A model generated the notes under the pieces. That model saw only the letters and a program-made list of their open reading frames with translations. It ran no database searches and had not been told where the DNA came from. Source: Xanthobacteraceae bacterium (GTDB taxonomy: Bacteria; Pseudomonadota; Alphaproteobacteria; Rhizobiales; Xanthobacteraceae). Taken from it: a DNA stretch of 64,000 nucleotides. Each line of letters starts with the position of its first letter. Position 1 is the stretch's first letter. The position numbers were made by a program, and so were the translations under genes. Where the stretch lies: assembly GCA_004297465.1 (NCBI GenBank), contig SCUB01000010.1, forward strand, positions 124,001 to 188,000, read 5' to 3'. This document shows, in pieces, positions 18,608 through 26,792 of the stretch.

Positions 18608-20406
18608 TGAACCAGCAGATACACGATCATGGCCTCGACCTCGCCGTCATCGGCAACGGCGCCACCGCCGCGCTGGTCAATCCGCGCGGCCGCATCCTGT
18701 GGTGGTGCTTCCCGCGCTTCGATTCCGAGCCGGTGTTCTGCCGTCTGGTGTCGGGCGACGTCGAGCACGGATTCGCCGATGTCGTGCTCGAACAGCAGGT
18801 CAGCTTCCAGTCCGAGTACCTGCGCAACAGCGCGGTCGTCACCACCACGCTGACGGACAGCAACGGCGCCGCCATCCGCATTACCGATTTCGCGCCGCGG
18901 TTCTACCAGTTCGGCCGCACCTTCCGCCCGCCGCATCTGGTCCGCATCATCGAACCGGTCAGCGGCCTGCCGCGCATCACGGTGCGCGTCCGTCCCGTTT
19001 ACGGTTACGGCGAAGGCATCATGGAGCGCGCCGCCGGCAGCAACCACCTGCGCTTCTCCGGCGGTTCGGTCACGGTGCGGCTGACCACCGACATGCCGCT
19101 GTCCTTCATCGACCGCGAAGCCTCCTTCGTCCTCACCCAGCCGATCCACATCGTCATCGGATCGGACATGCCGGTCGAACGCGGTCTTGAGGAAACCTGC
19201 CGCGAGTTCCGGGACCGCACGCTGATGTACTGGCGCGAGTGGGTGCGGCGCCTCGCGGTGCCGCCGGAATGGCAGGACGAAACCATCCGCGCCGCCATCA
19301 CCCTCAAGCTGTGCAGCTATGAGGAAACCGGCGCGGTCGTCGCCGCGCTCACCACCTCGATTCCGGAATCGCCGGGCTCGGGACGCAACTGGGACTACCG
19401 CTATTGCTGGCTGCGCGACGCCTATTTCGTCGTGCAGGCCCTCAACATGACCGCGACGACGCGGACCATGGAGAATTTCATCTCCTACATCCTCACCGCC
19501 GTCCTTGGCGTCGGAAAAATGAAGCCGGTTTACGGCGTGGTGCCGTCCGAGCTGCTGGTCGAGCGGCTGGCGCCCCATCTGGCCGGCTATCGCGGCAGCG
19601 GCCCGGTGCGGATCGGCAACGACGCCGCCATCCAGGACCAGCATGACGCCTATGGCAGCATCATCCTCGCCGCCGCGCCGATGTTCTTCGACCATCGGCT
19701 GCCGCGCATGGGAACGGCCGAGCTGTTCCACATCCTGGAACCATTGGGCGAGCAGGCCGCCGCGCTGGCGACCGTGCCCGACGCCGGCATCTGGGAATAT
19801 CGCGGCCGCAAGCGCGTCCACACCCATTCGGCCGCCATGTGCTGGGCCGGGTGCCGCAAGCTCGCCGCCATCGCCCAGCATCTCAACCTGACCGAGCGGG
19901 AGGCCTACTGGCACGGCCATGCCAAGACCATCCGCGAAGCCATTCTGCAGGAAGCCTGGAGCGCCAAGCGCAACGCCTTCACCGGCGCGTTCGGCGAGGA
20001 CGACCTCGACGCCAGCGTGCTGCTGCTGGCCGGGATGGGACTGGTGTCGCCGGAGGATCCGCGCTTCATCAGCACCGTCATGCTGATCTCGCGCGAGCTG
20101 TCGCGCGAACGCCACGTCATGCGCTACGTCACGCCCGACGATTTCGGCCCGCCGGAAAGCGCCTTCCTGATCTGCCGCTTCTGGCTGATCGACGCGCTGG
20201 CCCTGATCGGGCGCCAGGAGGAGGCGCGCGCGTGGTTCGTTGATTCGATGGGTCTGCGCAACAGCTATGGACTGCTCGCCGAAGACGTCAATCCATCGAC
20301 CGGCGCGCTGTGGGGCAATTTTCCGCAGACCTATTCGATGGCTGGACTGATCCTGACCGCCTTCCACCTGGCAAGGAACACGGAGGAACGGCCATGGCAA
20401 AACTGA
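18607..20406 (+). CDS. Glycoside hydrolase family 15 protein (glucoamylase/trehalase-like)
   Basis: The 599-residue product has an N-terminal trehalase-like beta domain (LAVIGNGATAALVNPRGRILWWCFPRFDS) and an alpha/alpha-barrel GH15 domain containing GRNWDYRYCWLRDAYF, with a catalytic glutamate probably in the later SPSTGALWGNF or EDV region. GH15 members hydrolyse alpha-glucans or trehalose. Its position between otsB and otsA, with overlaps of 1 and 13 bases, shows it is expressed with trehalose synthesis. Whether it breaks down trehalose or mobilises glucan cannot be told from sequence. No signal peptide is seen, so it is cytoplasmic. Confidence 0.9.
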   Translation: MNQQIHDHGLDLAVIGNGATAALVNPRGRILWWCFPRFDSEPVFCRLVSGDVEHGFADVVLEQQVSFQSEYLRNSAVVTTTLTDSNGAAIRITDFAPRFYQFGRTFRPPHLVRIIEPVSGLPRITVRVRPVYGYGEGIMERAAGSNHLRFSGGSVTVRLTTDMPLSFIDREASFVLTQPIHIVIGSDMPVERGLEETCREFRDRTLMYWREWVRRLAVPPEWQDETIRAAITLKLCSYEETGAVVAALTTSIPESPGSGRNWDYRYCWLRDAYFVVQALNMTATTRTMENFISYILTAVLGVGKMKPVYGVVPSELLVERLAPHLAGYRGSGPVRIGNDAAIQDQHDAYGSIILAAAPMFFDHRLPRMGTAELFHILEPLGEQAAALATVPDAGIWEYRGRKRVHTHSAAMCWAGCRKLAAIAQHLNLTEREAYWHGHAKTIREAILQEAWSAKRNAFTGAFGEDDLDASVLLLAGMGLVSPEDPRFISTVMLISRELSRERHVMRYVTPDDFGPPESAFLICRFWLIDALALIGRQEEARAWFVDSMGLRNSYGLLAEDVNPSTGALWGNFPQTYSMAGLILTAFHLARNTEERPWQN

Positions 20407-21803
20407 TCGTCGTCTCCAACAGGGTCACGCTGCCCGAGGGCCGCGTGTTGCGCGCCGGCGGCCTCGAGATCGCGATCAAGAGCGCGCTCAGCCGGGCTCC
20501 GGCCGGAATGTGGTTCGGCTGGAGCGGTAAGGTCGCCGTCCAGCCGCAGGCCCTGCAGGCGCGCACGCTCGCGCATGACGGCATTCTCTACCGCGTCACC
20601 GATCTGTCCGAGGAGGACTTCAACGAATACTACAACGGCTTCGCCAACCGCGTGCTGTGGCCGATCCTGCATTACCGGCTCGATCTCGCCGAATTCTCGC
20701 GCCACGATCTTTCCGGCTACATGCGCGTCAACACCCATTTCGCCCGGCAGCTGCGTCAGGTGCTCGAACCCGACGATTACATCTGGGTTCATGATTATCA
20801 CTTGATCCCGCTGGCGTGGGCGCTGCGCAACCTTGGCTGCACGCAGCGCATCGGGTTTTTCCTGCACACGCCGTTCCCTCCGCAGGAAATCCTGATCGGC
20901 CTGCCCAACCATGAACGCCTCATGCGCGACATGCTCGGTTATGATCTGATCGGATTCCAGACCGCCGACGACGCCTACAATTTCTCGCGCTATCTGGCGC
21001 GCCAGCTCGGCCTGCCGATCCATGACTTCACGTTCCGGACCGATGAACGCACGGTGATGGTGGCGGCGTTCCCGGTCGGCGTGGAAACCGAGAAATTCGC
21101 CCGGATGGCGCAGCGCACCCAACACGCCCATTTCGTCAAGAACATGCTGAAGAGCCTGGGCAACCGCAAGCTGATCATCGGCGTCGATCGCCTGGACTAT
21201 TCCAAGGGCATCACCTACCGCCTGCAAGCCTTCGAGCGATTCCTGCTCAACAATCCGCAATGGCGCTCCGCCGTGACCTATCTTCAGATCACGCCGAAAA
21301 GCCGCACCGACATCCCCGAATACGCCGTGATGGATCGCGATGTCGGGGCCACCGTCGGTCACATCAACGGCACCTATGGCGAGGTCGACTGGACCCCGGT
21401 GCGCTACGTCAACCGGCCCTACAGCCGCGCGGCGTTGTCCGGCCTGTTCCGCACCGCGCGCGTGGCGCTGGTGACGCCGCTGCGCGACGGCATGAACCTT
21501 GTCGCCAAGGAATACATCGCCGCGCAGGATCCCGAGGATCCCGGCGTCCTCATCCTGTCGCAGTTCGCCGGCGCGGCACAGGAGTGCAAGGCGGCGCTGA
21601 TCGTCAATCCCTACGATCAGGACAATGTCGGCAACGCCATCGCGCAGGCGCTCGCCATGCCGCTCGACGAGCGCAAGAGCCGGCATAAGCTGCTGTACGA
21701 CGCCATCGCCAAGAACGACATCTCGCTGTGGGCCGAGCGGTTCCTCAGCCTGCTCATGCGCGACCCGGTTTCCGGCGGCGGATTCGTTCCGCTGCGCGCG
21801 TGA
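20394..21803 (+). CDS. otsA: Trehalose-6-phosphate synthase (GT20)
   Basis: The 469-residue GT20 enzyme makes trehalose-6-phosphate from UDP-glucose and glucose-6-phosphate. It has an [12 protein letters not shown] start, the substrate motifs [12 protein letters not shown]-like ([11 protein letters not shown]) and [18 protein letters not shown], and [12 protein letters not shown] near the C-terminus. The ATG at 20394 has CGGAGG seven bases before it and overlaps the end of the GH15 gene by 13 bases. Third gene of the stress-induced trehalose operon. Confidence 0.96.
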   Translation: MAKLIVVSNRVTLPEGRVLRAGGLEIAIKSALSRAPAGMWFGWSGKVAVQPQALQARTLAHDGILYRVTDLSEEDFNEYYNGFANRVLWPILHYRLDLAEFSRHDLSGYMRVNTHFARQLRQVLEPDDYIWVHDYHLIPLAWALRNLGCTQRIGFFLHTPFPPQEILIGLPNHERLMRDMLGYDLIGFQTADDAYNFSRYLARQLGLPIHDFTFRTDERTVMVAAFPVGVETEKFARMAQRTQHAHFVKNMLKSLGNRKLIIGVDRLDYSKGITYRLQAFERFLLNNPQWRSAVTYLQITPKSRTDIPEYAVMDRDVGATVGHINGTYGEVDWTPVRYVNRPYSRAALSGLFRTARVALVTPLRDGMNLVAKEYIAAQDPEDPGVLILSQFAGAAQECKAALIVNPYDQDNVGNAIAQALAMPLDERKSRHKLLYDAIAKNDISLWAERFLSLLMRDPVSGGGFVPLRA

Positions 21804-21847
21804 AGCGGCCCCCTGAAACGCCCGGCCGGATTTAACCGTTCGGCTCC

Positions 21848-21872
21848 GGAACCGGAATCGTCACCGGCCGTT
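21848..21872 (+). promoter_or_regulatory. EcfG-type promoter before the DUF892 gene
   Basis: GGAAC at 21848-21852, a 16-base spacer, and CGTT at 21869-21872 exactly match the general stress sigma consensus, 42 bases before the start codon. Confidence 0.85.
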
Positions 21873-21914
21873 TCCAGACATACGCTGGGGGGCGCCCAAT
21901 CAAGGACAACCAAG

Positions 21915-22418
21915 ATGGGATATTTCGCCAGTGAGATCAAAACGATGGACGACCTCTTCGTGCATACGCTGCGCGATATCTACTATGCGGAGAACAGCAT
22001 CCTTAAATCGCTGCCCGTCATGATCGAAAAGACGACGAACAGCTTGCTCAAGCAGGCGCTCATGACCCACCTCGAGGAAACGAAGGGTCAGGTCGAGCGC
22101 CTGAAGCGTGTTTTCCAGCTTCACGGCGTGGAAATCGAGGGCGTCAACTGCGCGGCCATCGACGGCATCATGTCCGAAACCGATGACGTGACCGGCGAGG
22201 TCGGCGACAAGGCGGTGCTCGATGCCGCCATCATCGCGTCCGGCCAGGCCGTGGAGCACTACGAGATTTCCCGCTACGGCACGCTGGTCGCATGGGCCAA
22301 GCGGCTCGGCCGCGACGATTGCGCCGGATTGCTGCAGCAGAATCTCGACGAGGAAAAGGCCGCCGACAGGAAGCTGACCAGCATCGCCGAAACGGCGGTC
22401 AACCGGAACGCGGCATAA
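21915..22418 (+). CDS. Ferritin-like DUF892 (YciE/YciF) stress protein
   Basis: The 167-residue all-helical protein starts with IKTMDDLFVHTLRDIYYAENSILKSLP, typical of DUF892 (YciE/YciF), and continues with a second helix pair containing AVEHYEISRYGTL and a C-terminal NLDEEKAADRKLT. Family members have a ferritin-like four-helix bundle with a di-metal site; the Glu/His residues ETKGQVERL and VEHYE fit that. They are commonly induced by general stress, though the function is unclear. AAGGA precedes the ATG by nine bases, and the EcfG-type promoter is just upstream. Confidence 0.92.
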   Translation: MGYFASEIKTMDDLFVHTLRDIYYAENSILKSLPVMIEKTTNSLLKQALMTHLEETKGQVERLKRVFQLHGVEIEGVNCAAIDGIMSETDDVTGEVGDKAVLDAAIIASGQAVEHYEISRYGTLVAWAKRLGRDDCAGLLQQNLDEEKAADRKLTSIAETAVNRNAA

Positions 22419-22530
22419 ATCGCGCGAACGGCATAAATCCCGCAAGAGACGTGGATCGTGCCGGTTGCAGAAGGCGCGTCGGCGAACACCCGGCGCGCCC
22501 TTCACCGTTTGTCATCCGACGCTTGCCGGA

Positions 22531-23334
22531 TCAGGCCGCCGAGCGCGAGGCCCGGCGGTCGAAGAACAGCGCTTGGCTGATCGTCGCCCGCACCATGTTG
22601 CTGTCGAACGGCTTGGTGATCAGGAAAGCCGGCTCCGGCCGCTCGCCGGTCAAAAGCCGCTCCGGATAGGCGGTGATGAAGATCACCGGCATCGAGAACC
22701 GCTTGAGGATCTCGGCCACCGCCTCCATGCCCGAGCTGCCATCGGCAAGCTGGATATCGGCCAGCACCAGGCCGGGCGGATTCTCGAAGGCGAGCCTGAC
22801 CGCCTCCTTGTGGGTGCGCGCGATGCCGGCAATGCGATGCCCGAGTTCGGTCACCAATGCTTCGATATCGAGGGCGATCAACGGCTCGTCTTCCACGATG
22901 AGCACGGTGGTCGCGACCTGCGTGGCGATTTCCCGTCCCGCCTTCTTGATCAGCGTCTCGACCTCGCCGCGGCCGACGCCAAGGATGGCCGCGACATCCT
23001 CGGTCGAAAAGCCCTCGACGGTGCTGAGCAGGAACGCCTGGCGCGACATCGGCGTGAGGCGGTTGAGGTTGCGCTGACCGGCGCTGATGTTTTCCTCTTC
23101 ATCGTCCGGCAGGTCTTCCGCCATGTTGATCGAAACCGACGACCACATGTCGGTGAACAGCTTGTAGACGCCGACGCGCGGCGACAGGTTCACGGGAAAG
23201 ATCGAGGGATCGACGACCAGAGCCTCCAGGGTCGAGGCCACGTAGCTGTCGCCGCTGTGCTGCGACCCGCTGATCGCCCGCGCAAAACGCCTCAGGTATG
23301 GCAAAATTGGGGTGATACTCTTGGCCAGTGACAT
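22531..23334 (-). CDS. phyR: General stress response regulator PhyR
   Basis: The 267-residue response regulator has an N-terminal sigma-factor-like domain (about 1-140, including LPYLRRFARAISGSQHSGDSYV) and a C-terminal receiver domain. The receiver has acidic residues E148-D149, phospho-acceptor D193 (LADIQLADGSS), T221 region and K241 in the FLITKPF motif of the FATGUY receiver subclass. When phosphorylated, PhyR binds the anti-sigma NepR and frees EcfG. The ATG at 23334 has GGAG six bases upstream; an ATG at 23346 is less supported. It is divergent from nepR-ecfG, the classic alphaproteobacterial arrangement. Confidence 0.96.
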   Translation of the reverse strand: MSLAKSITPILPYLRRFARAISGSQHSGDSYVASTLEALVVDPSIFPVNLSPRVGVYKLFTDMWSSVSINMAEDLPDDEEENISAGQRNLNRLTPMSRQAFLLSTVEGFSTEDVAAILGVGRGEVETLIKKAGREIATQVATTVLIVEDEPLIALDIEALVTELGHRIAGIARTHKEAVRLAFENPPGLVLADIQLADGSSGMEAVAEILKRFSMPVIFITAYPERLLTGERPEPAFLITKPFDSNMVRATISQALFFDRRASRSAA

Positions 23335-23421
23335 CACGAACTCCATCTACAGGTCGTGAGGGAGGATACAGATTGTCAGCCTCGCCTGCGGGGTCAATAT
23401 TACAATATTATGAATGGCATT

Positions 23422-23446
23422 GGAACCATCGGCCGGCCGTGACGTT
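23422..23446 (+). promoter_or_regulatory. EcfG-type promoter before nepR-ecfG
   Basis: GGAAC at 23422-23426 and CGTT at 23443-23446 with a 16-base spacer: an exact consensus, implying positive autoregulation of the nepR-ecfG operon. The start codon of nepR is 114 bases downstream. No matching site was seen facing phyR. Confidence 0.87.
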
Positions 23447-23559
23447 TAAGCAGGATTCACGGGAGATATTTTTGAGATATTTGCAACAGGCTGGGCCCGA
23501 TCATGAAACGCGCCGCCCCACTTCAATTCATGCTATATGCTGACACCGGTGAAACTGAA

Positions 23560-23763
23560 ATGAAAGACCGATCCAAGTCGAAAGCCGAACATCAGGCTCC
23601 GCGTCCCGACAACGCCGACCAGCCCATGCTCGACGCGAAAATCCAGGACGTGCTCGGGCGCGCCTTCAGAGCCTATTCCGCCGACATCATCCACGAACCG
23701 ATCCCGGAAAAATTTCTCCAGCTGCTTGCTCAGCTGGATGCCAAGGAGCGGCGGGATGGCTGA
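23560..23763 (+). CDS. nepR: Anti-sigma factor NepR
   Basis: The 67-residue product sequesters EcfG and is itself captured by phosphorylated PhyR. The hallmark core IQDVLGRAFRAYSADIIHEP followed by IPEKFLQLLAQLD is present. Flanking tails are charged and probably disordered, as known for NepR. The ATG at 23560 is preferred by family length; an in-frame ATG at 23530 is possible and neither has a strong ribosome site. It overlaps the ecfG start by 8 bases. Confidence 0.93.
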   Translation: MKDRSKSKAEHQAPRPDNADQPMLDAKIQDVLGRAFRAYSADIIHEPIPEKFLQLLAQLDAKERRDG

Positions 23764-24316
23764 AAAGACCCCGTCCGAGCAGCTCGTGGCGGAAATTCCC
23801 CATTTGCGGGCTTTCGCGCGGGCCCTGGCTGGGTCAACGGCAACCGCCGACGACCTTGTCCAGGAGACCCTTGTGAAGGCCTGGACCAATTTTACCAGCT
23901 TCCAGCAGGGCACCAATTTGCGCGCCTGGCTCATCACCATCATGCGCAACAGTTTTTATGACATGCACCGCAAATACGGCCGCGAGTTGCAGGACAGCGA
24001 GGGCCAGTACGCGGCCCAGGTTGCCACGCGCGGCAATCAGGAAGGCAATCTGGCGTTGGTGGAATTCCGCGCCGTGCTCGATCAGCTCGCGCCCGATCAT
24101 CGCGAGGTGCTCATCATGATCGGCATCAACGAACTGTCCTACGAGCAGGCCGCCGATATTTGCGGCGTCGCCGTGGGGACGATCAAGAGCCGCGTCAATC
24201 GCGCCCGGGCAAAGCTGGCGGAGATCCTCCACCTCACGGAAGTCAACGACATCGGCCCCGATCCGCTGAGTTCGAGCGTGCTTGCGGCGCCGCCGACCAA
24301 AACCGCCTCGCGCTGA
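23756..24316 (+). CDS. ecfG: General stress ECF sigma factor EcfG
   Basis: This 186-residue ECF sigma factor has region 2 (FARALAGSTATADDLVQETLVKAW; NLRAWLITIMRNSFYD) and region 4 (LAPDHREVLIMIGINELSYEQAADICGVAVGTIKSRVNRARAKL). It directs RNA polymerase to GGAAC-N16/17-CGTT promoters, six of which are visible in this window. AAGGAG lies eight bases before the ATG at 23756. Co-transcribed with nepR. Confidence 0.95.
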   Translation: MAEKTPSEQLVAEIPHLRAFARALAGSTATADDLVQETLVKAWTNFTSFQQGTNLRAWLITIMRNSFYDMHRKYGRELQDSEGQYAAQVATRGNQEGNLALVEFRAVLDQLAPDHREVLIMIGINELSYEQAADICGVAVGTIKSRVNRARAKLAEILHLTEVNDIGPDPLSSSVLAAPPTKTASR

Positions 24317-24367
24317 ATTTCATCGGCGCCCGAAAACCTCCTGCACCCGTCACAAACCTGATACCGC

Positions 24368-24393
24368 GGAACCTCGCTGGTTCCCGCATCGTT
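24368..24393 (+). promoter_or_regulatory. EcfG-type promoter before the DUF1328 gene
   Basis: GGAAC at 24368-24372 and CGTT at 24390-24393 with a 17-base spacer; the start codon of the small membrane gene is 34 bases downstream. Confidence 0.8.
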
Positions 24394-24427
24394 TATTTTC
24401 AGGTGCAGCCTGTAATGGGAGGCAAAA

Positions 24428-24601
24428 TTGGGAAACCTGTTCTATTACGCCATTGTATTTCTCGTGATCGCGCTGGTGGCCGCCTTTCTTGGCTTCGGTG
24501 GCGTCGCCGGCTTCGCCGTTGAAGGCGCGCGCATCCTGTTCTGGGTCGCGATCGCCCTTCTCGTGATCTCGCTGGTGGCGGGCCTGATCCGCCGCGCCTG
24601 A
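24428..24601 (+). CDS. DUF1328 small membrane protein with TTG start
   Basis: The 57-residue product has two hydrophobic helices ([20 protein letters not shown] and [19 protein letters not shown]) joined by AGFAVEGAR and ends in RRA. This is the DUF1328 (YtjA-like) pattern of small inner-membrane stress proteins of unknown function. The start is TTG with a strong GGGAGG ribosome site five bases upstream, and the gene is easy to miss for that reason. Its own EcfG-type promoter lies upstream, putting it in the general stress regulon. Confidence 0.88.
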   Translation: MGNLFYYAIVFLVIALVAAFLGFGGVAGFAVEGARILFWVAIALLVISLVAGLIRRA

Positions 24602-24651
24602 GTCTTTCGCGCCCGAGTCTCTCGCGCCTGAGTCCGGGACGCCTTGCCTGT

Positions 24652-25737
24652 TCAAACCGGCGGTTGCGAACGAAGCAACAACGGCGCATCGCCGCCGGCA
24701 TCGGTCAGGAGATTGACCTCGGTGGTCGTCAGTTCCCAGACCAGACCGGCGCGGTGATAGGTCATGGTCGATTTGCCCTGTACCGAATGCGCGATCATGT
24801 TCTCGATGATCGTATGGCCGAAGCCTTTCCGGCGCGGCCGCGACACCTTGGGCCCCCCGGACTCCCGCCAGGTCAGCTTGAAATCCCGCGCGCCGGGATT
24901 GGCAAGGTTTTCCGCGATGGTCCAGGAAATCGCCAGCTTGCCTTCGGAAACCGACAAAGCGCCATATTTAAGGGCATTGGTGCCAAGCTCGAACAACGTC
25001 AGCGCCATCGCCTGGGCGACGGCGGGCTTGAGGAGGATCGAAGGCCCTTCAATGGCAACGCGCGCTCCGAAATCCTCGACGATCGGCGCCAGTTGCGCAT
25101 GGACGATCTGCATCAGTTCCGCGCCCCGCCATCCGCGCTCGATCAGCAGATCCTGATTCACGGCAAGGGCCACGAACCGGCTGGTGATGCGGCTGGACAG
25201 GTACTTGGCCGGCGTGGTCTTGGCGATCTGGCGAACGATGGCATCGGCGACAGCCAGCAGATTCTTCGAGCGATGGTTGATCTCCCGCAGCAGCATCATC
25301 TGCGTTTCCTGGAGGATCTTCCATTCCGTGATGTCGCGCGCGATCCGGGAGACGCCGATAATCTGCCGCTGGTCATCGAAGATCGGCGAGAGTGTGAGCG
25401 ACACATTGAGCAGGCGCCCATCCTTGCAGCGGCGCACGGTGCTGTAATGCCTGATGCGCTCGCCCTTGCGGATGAGACCGAGGATATGGGTTTCATCGCC
25501 CAGCCGTTCGGGCGGGATCAGCTTGAGGATGGACTGATTGAGCATTTCGTCGGCCTGATAGCCGAACATCCGCGTCGTGGACGCATTCCACGAGGTGATG
25601 ATCCCGTCCAGGTCCGTGCTGAAAATGGCGTCGTCGGACGAATCGACGATGGCGGCGAGCCATCCCGGTGTGTCGATGTCCGGCATCTTCATATAATTCA
25701 TATTGGCGTCTGTGTGGGGGTGGTCACCAAGATTCAT
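24652..25737 (-). CDS. PAS-HWE sensor histidine kinase, cytoplasmic
   Basis: The 361-residue kinase has one PAS domain (about 25-140, WLAAIVDSSDDAIFSTDLDG) and an HWE-family kinase core. Its H-box is LREINHRSKNLLAV, its N-box FELGTNALKYGALS, and the WRESGGP motif is diagnostic for HWE kinases. No membrane segment is present. HWE kinases are frequent PhyR-activating kinases in alphaproteobacteria. Its position three genes from phyR makes it a good candidate input to the general stress response, which is inference. The ATG at 25737 has AGAGG six bases before it. It is convergent with the DUF1328 gene. Confidence 0.92.
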   Translation of the reverse strand: MNLGDHPHTDANMNYMKMPDIDTPGWLAAIVDSSDDAIFSTDLDGIITSWNASTTRMFGYQADEMLNQSILKLIPPERLGDETHILGLIRKGERIRHYSTVRRCKDGRLLNVSLTLSPIFDDQRQIIGVSRIARDITEWKILQETQMMLLREINHRSKNLLAVADAIVRQIAKTTPAKYLSSRITSRFVALAVNQDLLIERGWRGAELMQIVHAQLAPIVEDFGARVAIEGPSILLKPAVAQAMALTLFELGTNALKYGALSVSEGKLAISWTIAENLANPGARDFKLTWRESGGPKVSRPRRKGFGHTIIENMIAHSVQGKSTMTYHRAGLVWELTTTEVNLLTDAGGDAPLLLRSQPPV

Positions 25738-25902
25738 GGCGGCCTCTTTGCAAATGCATGGAAACCGCCTGAAATTTATATCCGACCATGCGCCCCCGCG
25801 ATATTTCATTCCAGCACTTCATCAACCCAGCCCCCATTGACCGGCAGGTCACGCATGGCGCTTTTCACCCCGCGCATGCCATCAGAAACGCAGGCCAACA
25901 GG

Positions 25903-26439
25903 CTAGCGGTTCTTTGGCGGCGGCATCATCGGCGATGCCGGTGGCGCCGCCGGCGTCGGGGCCGCCTTGGCCCATTCGAAAGTCGGCGCGTTCTTCAGCT
26001 CATCCTTGGTGTAGCGGACGGCGATCTTGTCGATCTTGTCGCCCGCGGGCGACGACGTGATGTTCAACTCGGAGTACGGAACCGCGACCTCCTTCTCGCC
26101 CGCGCCGAGGAAGCCGCCGACGCCGAGCACGACCGACTGCACCTTGCCCTCCTTGTCGAGCAGCACGTCGTTGACATCGCCGATCTTGGCGTCATCCGGC
26201 CCGGTGACAGCGGTTCCGATCAGCCTGGCGGCGCGCCATTCGCTGCTCTTCTGGGCGCGGACGAACGTACCCGCGTCGCCGGTCTGGCCCGAGGGGCTGG
26301 CCGGAGACGTCGTCGAGGGCGTACTCTGCGTCGTCGACGGCGGATTCATCTGGCCTTGCGAAGCCGGCGGATAGGTCTGGGCGAGAACCGCGCTCGCCGC
26401 GAGCGTAGCGGCTCCCGCGAGAAAAATTTGTTTGAACAT
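25903..26439 (-). CDS. Secreted PRC-barrel domain protein
   Basis: The 178-residue exported protein has a signal peptide (to about VLAQ), a Pro/Thr/Ser-rich linker, and a PRC-barrel domain. The domain reads WRAARLIGTAVTGPDDAKIGDVNDVLLDKEGKVQSVVLGVGGFLG and is followed by a Pro-rich tail. PRC-barrels of this type occur in many alphaproteobacterial stress-related periplasmic proteins; the function is unknown. A near-consensus EcfG promoter reads toward it from about 26588. Confidence 0.88.
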   Translation of the reverse strand: MFKQIFLAGAATLAASAVLAQTYPPASQGQMNPPSTTQSTPSTTSPASPSGQTGDAGTFVRAQKSSEWRAARLIGTAVTGPDDAKIGDVNDVLLDKEGKVQSVVLGVGGFLGAGEKEVAVPYSELNITSSPAGDKIDKIAVRYTKDELKNAPTFEWAKAAPTPAAPPASPMMPPPKNR

Positions 26440-26533
26440 CGGCGCTCTCCACGTCTATATTTAACTTTCGTCTTACTCTGAGCTTTCGTCGACCTAACGG
26501 CGCCATTTGCGGCCAACTCGCATCAGATCAACT

Positions 26534-26680
26534 GCGGAAGCCAGTCCCTGGTTCCGTTTTGCAAACCGCGGAAGCCAAGCCTGGTTCCGTTTTGCGCGGG
26601 GGATGGTCTTCCTCAGGGATGGTCTTCCCAACACTCTGTCTGAAACGCCTGCCGGAAGCCCTCGGTTCCGTCCAGTCGGA
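26534..26680. repeat. Short direct repeats with a near-consensus EcfG promoter on the minus strand
   Basis: GCGGAAGCCA...CCTGGTTCCGTTTTGC occurs at about 26534-26562 and 26568-26595, with a decayed third copy around 26650-26672. GGATGGTCTTCC also repeats. Read on the minus strand, the second copy gives GGAAC (26588-26584), 16 bases, then GGTT (26567-26564), one mismatch from EcfG consensus and directed at the PRC-barrel gene. The 350-bp region otherwise holds no supported gene. Confidence 0.5.
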
Positions 26681-26792
26681 CCGGCAATGCGCCTTGCCGG
26701 ACTTCACGGATGAAGGCTGGGGTAGCCCGCCGATCGGAACGCAACGTTGTTTTCCCAGCAATAACGTCGCGGCAAGAGGGATTTCCATCGAC

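Noticed and set aside
23347-23420. An EcfG promoter facing phyR
   Set aside because: No AACG-N16/17-GTTCC pattern was found on this strand, so autoregulation of phyR is not claimed.
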